Program-made: the position numbers and the translations under genes
DNA from: Gammaproteobacteria bacterium
GTDB taxonomy: Bacteria > Pseudomonadota > Gammaproteobacteria > Berkiellales > Berkiellaceae
Reading direction: 5' to 3'
Assembly (NCBI GenBank): GCA_016874315.1
Contig: VGTX01000055.1
Coordinates: 1 to 7,185, forward strand
DNA length: 7,185 nucleotides
Notes under the pieces: generated by a model
Told to the model about the DNA's origin: nothing
Seen by the model: the letters and a program-made list of their open reading frames with translations, nothing else
Database searches by the model: none
Shown: one piece after another, positions 1 through 6,300 of the stretch
Layout of the letters: each line of letters starts with the position of its first letter
Numbering within the stretch: position 1 is the stretch's first letter

Positions 1-110
1 ACGACATCGAAATATCGGTCGCGAGTTTTATCAATATTTTTATGATAGAAATATGCTTTTATTTGAAGGAAAGCTTTAACGTGGGTAATGTTGACTTTGC
101 GAAAGGACAT
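1..110 (-). CDS. Candidate start of a downstream gene, unknown product, partial
   Basis: An ATG at 110-108 on the minus strand opens a frame of 36 codons that leaves the window at position 1. The translation begins MSFRKVNITHVKAFLQ and continues with a balanced mix of Lys, Arg, Asp and aromatic residues, including KTRDRYFDV near the edge. An in-frame stop lies just upstream (135-137), so this ATG is the only ordinary start available. AAGAG (complement of 120-124) sits 9 bases before it and could be a weak ribosome binding site. A plausible promoter lies about 30 bases further upstream. It would be the next gene after the giant gene, in the same direction and 77 bases beyond its stop. I do not recognise the product. 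Plus-strand frames across the same bases are also open (to 79 and to 140), so a convergent gene tail is the main alternative. Confidence 0.42.
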   Translation of the reverse strand, partial: MSFRKVNITHVKAFLQIKAYFYHKNIDKTRDRYFDV

Positions 111-122
111 GCAAATACACTC

Positions 123-162
123 TTTTGGGATATATCATGATTTCTCATAGTATATCCCGAAA
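123..162. repeat. Inverted repeat (hairpin) just downstream of the giant gene
   Basis: GGGATATA (127-134) pairs perfectly with TATATCCC (151-158). Inside this, ATGA (137-140) pairs with TCAT (145-148) around a four-base loop (141-144), with one 2x2 internal loop between the two stems. Outside, TTT (123-125) pairs with AAA (160-162) across a T/G step. Read on the minus strand, the loop is GAAA, a stable GNRA tetraloop. The hairpin begins 25 bases past the stop of the giant gene, as expected for a 3'-end or terminator structure. However, no T-tract follows on either strand, so a canonical intrinsic terminator is not shown. Because it overlaps the putative -10 box, a protein-binding operator is an alternative. 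Confidence 0.6.
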
Positions 163-178
163 TGTGTATATTTATCAA
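149..178 (-). promoter_or_regulatory. Putative sigma70-type promoter for the leftward gene
   Basis: On the minus strand, TTGATA (complement of 173-178) and TATACT (complement of 149-154) are separated by 18 bases. Each differs from the TTGACA/TATAAT consensus at one position. Transcription would begin near 141-143, about 30 bases before the ATG at 110. The -10 box lies in the right arm of the inverted repeat at 123-162. In AT-rich DNA such matches arise by chance, so support rests on the position just ahead of a plausible start codon. Confidence 0.35.
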
Positions 179-187
179 TATAGTTGG

Positions 188-319
188 CTATTTCTGGCTT
201 GGTTTTTTTAGGGTGTGATTCGTTTTTAAGTCTGTATTTGAATCACATTGATCTTGAGGTGAAAATAAAATAGGCCGTGCAGGCGTTGTAGTTAAGCAAG
301 GGGGTATTGAGCGTCTTTT
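188..319 (-). other. Polar C-terminal tail, residues about 2232-2274
   Basis: After the last clear helix (near FLSEHYFQKRR) the chain becomes rich in Pro, Thr, Ser, Asn, Asp and Lys and ends KKPSQK. It is predicted by eye to be disordered. C-terminal tails of this kind can carry secretion signals in effector proteins, but I see no glutamate-rich block typical of Dot/Icm substrates. Confidence 0.45.
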
Positions 320-3300
320 CTGAAAGTAATGCTCTGAAAGAAAATCGATATTATTTCTTTCAAGTAGGCTATCAAGAGAATACTTTCTTTCAAAGAATGT
401 GTATAGTTTTCGTGCATAGACTGTGAGAATGATGCTATATGATATATCAAGTAACTCGATTCCGCTGTTCTTAAGGGCTTTCATGAGTTCCTTATCATTT
501 TTAATGAAATGCATTAGGCAGATCTCTTTAAACGATTGACTCCATGGTCGTAAAACACCCTGAGCATGAATCTGTTTCTTGTCGTTCTCATCCATATGCA
601 CTGTCAATGATGAAAGCACAAGGCTATTGACTTGCTCAGTGGTTACCGTAGGATGTAAAGATTTCAGGAAATGCTTATTCGAAGCAATCAGTTCATTAAA
701 ACACCTTGACTCTTGGTCTGGAATATATTCAAAAAGGTTGATCTTATTATAGCATTGCTGCATAAGTTCCAAGGCTAGTGATTGATTTGCCTGTGCACGC
801 ATCGTTGTTGTGTTTTCAATTAAACGGGAAAAAAAGATATCGATTCGTGATTTGATGCGGTTAATGTCTTTTGTAGAATCATTCTGATATGAGAGCATTT
901 TTTTTAAAGCACTCAAGTAAATAATATAAAGTATTGTGATGGAATATCCGGTAATTAATAACGGATTGCCAACTCCAAGCCAAGTTTCATAATCATTATA
1001 AGAATGTTCTATACAATCAGGTGTCAGTGCATTGAATGCCTTCGCAAAGGAAAGGGGTGTGATATATGTAGTTCCTGAATTGTCTTGAAGATCGAGTAAT
1101 TGAGGAAAAATCTCATGAATTATTGAGCGCACTGCATTTATTGATGAGGTGGCTTTAATGGGTTGTTCCAAAAAGCGTGCAAAAAAAGAATTGTCGAGCA
1201 CTGCGAGCGAATACTCTTTATTTTCTTGAATATAGGACCAGGAGGATAGGTCCATCAATTCGCCTGCCAAAATGTCAGGATTGTTACGAGAACCTCTCAA
1301 GAAATGTATAAGAGTGCGCCGATAGGCATTGTCTGGATATTGTTGATGAATTAATTCTAATGAAGTTTGTCCTGATAGGTTTTTTGCACCTTCTAGCATC
1401 ACTATTGGAGGTTGTTTTTGTGCTCGTAACAGAGTAAAGGCAACTTCGATATAGCCTAATGAAATTGCATGATAAATTGGATGAACGACATTAGGCCTTT
1501 CTTTAAAAAATACTTCAGTTGCATATGAGATACACAATCCGACAGCAAATGCATTGTTTTCGAAAAAATTGAACGTACCTTCTTGGAGTTCCTTTTCAAT
1601 GTGTCGATTGAATAAAGATCCAAATGATTCCGATATAAAAGAATATTGTTCTAAAATAAAGCAAAGCTTTATTGCTAACATATCTTTCCTTTGTGATAGC
1701 CATTTTTTTATTATTGGCCAGTAAACTGATATATCATTTGAATCATCTTGCTGCATATAAAAAATCTCTTCTATCAAGCAGCCCAATAATATTTTATTTT
1801 CAATCTTTGAGCCGAATAAGTTCATTGGATTTATTAGATCGACGAAATTTGAAAGACAATCTATTTGGTTACATGTTTGATGTTTTTGTAGCAATGGAAT
1901 GGTTGCTGCCCAAAATGAAGGAGTCTTTTTGCATAGTAGTAAAATCTCTATTTTCTTTTGCTCAAAGTTCTCAGTATTCATGATATCCGTGAGATATTCT
2001 TGCAGAAGTGCTGTTGCAAGTTCATAGTGATTGCTGAAGATCGATTGTTCAATAATACATTTTTTATCATCAAAATTTTTTGATGTTTTCGATGTTTTTG
2101 CATTTTTTGACTTATGTTCTGTGATAAAAGCTTTGATAATGACGCCATGTAGTTCTGTAATCATAGGCTGAGAAGCTTTGTTAATAAGGGTGAGCAAGAA
2201 TTTCGAAGGGTCGTCGGCTTTATCTAACAGCATCTGAAAGATTTGAATAAATAAAGCAGAATGTTTTTGTACTGTTATATCGCTCCAAAACTCAATAATT
2301 TCATATAACTCCATTGGCTCAAATAGTTCCATAAGAATTTCTGATTGAGCTTGAGTATCGAGAGAGTAGAGCCAAATAATATTTAAAAGAAAGTTTTGCT
2401 TTGTTTGCGGTGAAGCGTTACTTATTTTTTCAAAGGTGTTATGCCCTATAATTCGATAATATGGAAGTAGCTCTTTAACTTGAGAGGGTGGTGTTCCATG
2501 ATGTTCTCTAACTAATTGACATAACTGATTTATATTATGAAGTGAAATTGTAGATTCGGAAAGCATTGTTAAGAAACTTGGTACATTATCATATATATCA
2601 AGCATGCTATCTTTTAACAAATATGAATAAAGATGTATATCTATGTCTTTATCTATCAGTTTTTCAAAAAGACTGGTTTCTTTTAGATTGAATCGATCTA
2701 AAAGGTTTAATAACGCAATACAAAATTGAGGCTCTTGTTGAGCAAAAATATTTAAATTTTGCAGTGTTATTTTTGACCGATCTAATAATGGATTGATTGA
2801 AATCTGAAGTTGCGCTTGATATGTAAGCAAAAATTCTAATAACTCAATAATGACAGTGCGTTCTGAATTGGATAGATAGCTTTGATTGAAAATTTCTTCA
2901 ATCGATAATGCCCATTTGTTATGCAAAGATGAGAAAGAAACGCCTTTTTCTAAGAAATATTGGAGTAATGTTAAAGCAAACGTATATTGAAGCTCGGATA
3001 AGGCATCATTTATCAAAATGAGGCATTCTGCAAGCATCGCTATATCAGGACATTGCTGTATTATATTGTGCCATAACAAGATGGCAATTTTCTCATTACC
3101 GTAGAAAAGCGCAAATCCTAGTATATCTAATGGATTAAAGTATTTTGTCCAATCAGAATGTTCATGGGTGTAAAAATCGAGGGTTTTTACAAAAATATCT
3201 GTATTTTTTGTTTGAATAGCTCGTCTTAATAACTCAATCCGAGTTGTTGGTGAGTTTCCAATTTTTGCACCATACGCATGAAGTAATGTAATCTTTTCAT

Positions 3301-6300
3301 ACAAAATACCTAATGACAGATTGTAATCATTATATGCTAGCAATAAGGCACAATCTCCATTTTTCTCAAAATTCACATGGTCTTTTATTGAGTGTGTATT
3401 TAAAATTTGCTCTAATTCTTTTGTCGATCCGTAATTTGCGAGACCCATAAGCGGAGTATATTCAGATGCATCATAACTCTCTGTGTAAAATTCTGTTGCA
3501 TATTGTAATAAAAAATTTGAGCATTTCATGTGTGCTAATTTTTCTAGCAAGGTCATTTTCTTGAGTGAAGCAGTTTTCGATTTTTCAGTTGATTTATTGA
3601 GATCATCACTCGCATGCGTCTCAAAATAATGTTGAATAACTTCTCTGTCGAACAGTTTAATGAAGTCAATCAAGATCTGTTGCCAAGCTTCGAACTCCAA
3701 TCTGCTTGAAGATACGGTTTCTAAGAGTGGCAAGAAAGAGGGAATTGCTTTTTTCAAAGAATCTTTTGAGTAATTTGTTTTTTCAAAAAAAACAAATAAG
3801 GTCGAGAGAAAATCTTTTTTTAAATTAAATGTTAAAAGTGCATTGAGTATTTGAGATATAATAAAATCTATTTTTTGAGGTGGATATTTTAAAGACTGAG
3901 TTTTTAAAGAAATTGCCCCAAGCAACATAACGAATTTTTCATGGTCATTATGTTTTAAACAAATGTCTAACACGGATTCATTGTTTACATTTAAAGCAGT
4001 AAGATCGTGCAATGAAGTAAGCTTAATAAGAAGAATCACGATATTGTTCATTTCATCGTATAGTCGATAGTAATTAAGTGCAGTATGTAATGGAAGAGTT
4101 TCAGATTTTTTTGGGGCTAATATTCGTTGGAAAGCTGTGCGCGACTCAATTTTTTCTATAATCGTAATTGCTCCCATAGCATCGCCATATCTAATCGCAT
4201 AACAAAGATGCTCGTCTGTTAAAGATGAATGTTGATTAATGAGCACATGTTGTGCACTGAAGTCCTTTGTATTCTGATCTTGAAATAAGTAAGCGTATTT
4301 TAAAGCGTCAAGATTGGGAAGATGATTGTCTTCAATCGATATCGTGGAAGTATTAACATAACAAAGATTGTCGACTTGATGATTTCGGATCATGACGTTT
4401 GTGATGTAGCGTGCAACACTACGTTGTTGTGTTCTATACGCAAGCATTAAGACAGACTCACCGTTAGAGCAGTTTATAGTCAGAAAATCTGGGCATATTT
4501 CAATAAAATATCTTATTAAACGTATCGAACGCTTCTCTAGAATCGCAATCGCAAGAAGACCAGCGGATTCCATTTCTAGATCGGAGTTTTTTACAGGAAA
4601 TGGTACATAGACAAGCTGTTTTTGTTCTTGATGATCGCACTGATCTATTAATATTTTAATCAATTCGAGTGCTAATGAATCATCTTTCACTGCATATAAT
4701 ATTTGTGCAAGGATCGATCCTAGATATTTGAGATTTTTTTGAGTACTAAATCCACATATAATATCTTTTAATATGAACCATCGATGACTGTATGATTCAT
4801 ATTTGCTAATAATTGCAATAAGTATTGCGCGTTGATCGGATAACTGATATTGAACCCAAAGCGATTCTAAAAGGTTATGCTGCTGAAGCGTGTGAAGGAT
4901 TTCAAGTATATAATTTGCCGAAATTTGAGATTGTAAACAAAGCGTTTGCAGTGCTGCAGGTGAAATAGTTAAATAATAATCAGGACAAATCTCTTTAATA
5001 TCAGGAAAAATATACAATAGTTCAGGCAAATATTGTGTGATATACGATACTGTGGACTTGCCTGATGTGTCTGTAATTCTGAGCGCTTCTTCGAGTTTGT
5101 TTTGTTGAATAAGGTTTTTTATAATTTTTTCAGATAAATGCAGCTCGGAAGATTCTATTGCCAATATGAATCCATTTTTGCCATGATGATCGATGATGAC
5201 AAGTAGTGGATCTGCCTCATAATCTAATAAAAGACTAGCAATCGGGGTAAGCTTCTTAGCGATAGCTAATGTTAATGCTGTATGTCTTTGTCCATTATTT
5301 GTTAAGTGAATTTTATTCAGCTCTTCTAGAAAGAGTTGAGGTGGTAATACTTTTCTTGTATGTGATAAGAGAATTTTTGTTAATTCAATTTGATCGTGCG
5401 CTTGGTCTATAGTTTGCATCAAAAAAGATTGCTGCAAAGGCTGTGTATGAGTATAAAAGTCTTTATTTTCAATGTGATTGTTAAAAATCTCTATAATATC
5501 TTTTACTACGGTTGAGTTAAGGCTGAGAGTATTATAAAAACATTCTTTGAGGACTGAAGTAAGGTTTGTTGTATTGGCATATTTGCCAATTTTATATGCA
5601 AGTAATGTTGCATGTAATAGGCCTGTAGGTTGAATGCGTTCATGCATGATTTCATCTAATAACAGAGCCTGTAAAGCAGTAGGCGTGTGTAATGCGAGAA
5701 TCAGTTGGTGCTTGCTGAATATCGTCCAAACAACTCTAAGTTTAGCATCGATGTAGGGTATATATTGCGGGCCAGATATAATATGTGTTGCTGCATATTC
5801 AAGTATTCTTTTGCCATCTGCGTCCGTTTGCATAAGATATTGTTCAAGAGCCTTATTCGAATTTTGATAGGTATTAGCAACACGTATGCAAAATGCTTCA
5901 AATAACATATTTGAACCAAAGTATGCTGTAGAAAAAAATAATAATCTTTCATCGGTAACAATATGATTCGCATGATTTAACAACCATAAAGCATGCGCTT
6001 CACAGAAAGGGGTTGATTTATTTTGATAAGGAGAGCTCAATATCAAAAGATATTCAAAGAGAGTGTAATATGTTTTATTGGCAAAAATGATGCCTGTTGA
6101 GTGTGTAAGGCCATATAAGTATGTACTGTTTTCAAGATTTTTTTTCAAAATATCCCAAAGCCTTGCATCGGATGGTAAGTCAATAAGATCGTTTCTCCAA
6201 GCAAGTTGTAATCGATTAAAGAAAATTATCAAAGCGTTTTGATAATTATTTTTGGAGAGTTCTTTTATTTTTAGAAGAAATAGGTCGATTGAGGTGTAAT

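Noticed and set aside
2..79. Plus-strand frame ending at a TAA at 77-79 (25 codons)
   Set aside because: It is too short to judge. No feature distinguishes it from chance, though it would make the 80-187 spacer a convergent intergenic region.
3..140. Plus-strand frame open from the left edge to a TGA at 138-140 (45 codons)
   Set aside because: It could be the tail of a convergent gene, but it would end inside the hairpin. It is exactly in register with the minus-strand candidate, which has a start codon, promoter and ribosome site. Kept only as an alternative.
123..162. Calling the hairpin a canonical intrinsic terminator
   Set aside because: Neither strand has a T-tract after the stem, and the stem is AT-rich apart from three G-C pairs at each arm's end. 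It is therefore listed only as an inverted repeat.
191..319. A Dot/Icm-type C-terminal secretion signal
   Set aside because: The polar tail lacks a glutamate-rich block and ends in Lys/Pro/Ser, so there is no sequence basis for claiming a specific secretion route.
1672..1983. Plus-strand 103-residue open frame with a hydrophobic start
   Set aside because: It lies wholly antisense to the giant gene, has no convincing ribosome site, and its hydrophobic start follows from reading the complement of Lys/Glu/Asn-rich helical codons.
5701..5973. Minus-strand 90-residue open frame, and an overlapping plus-strand frame at 5705-5905
   Set aside because: Both are alternate-frame shadows inside a continuous coding frame and have no regulatory context or recognisable protein character.
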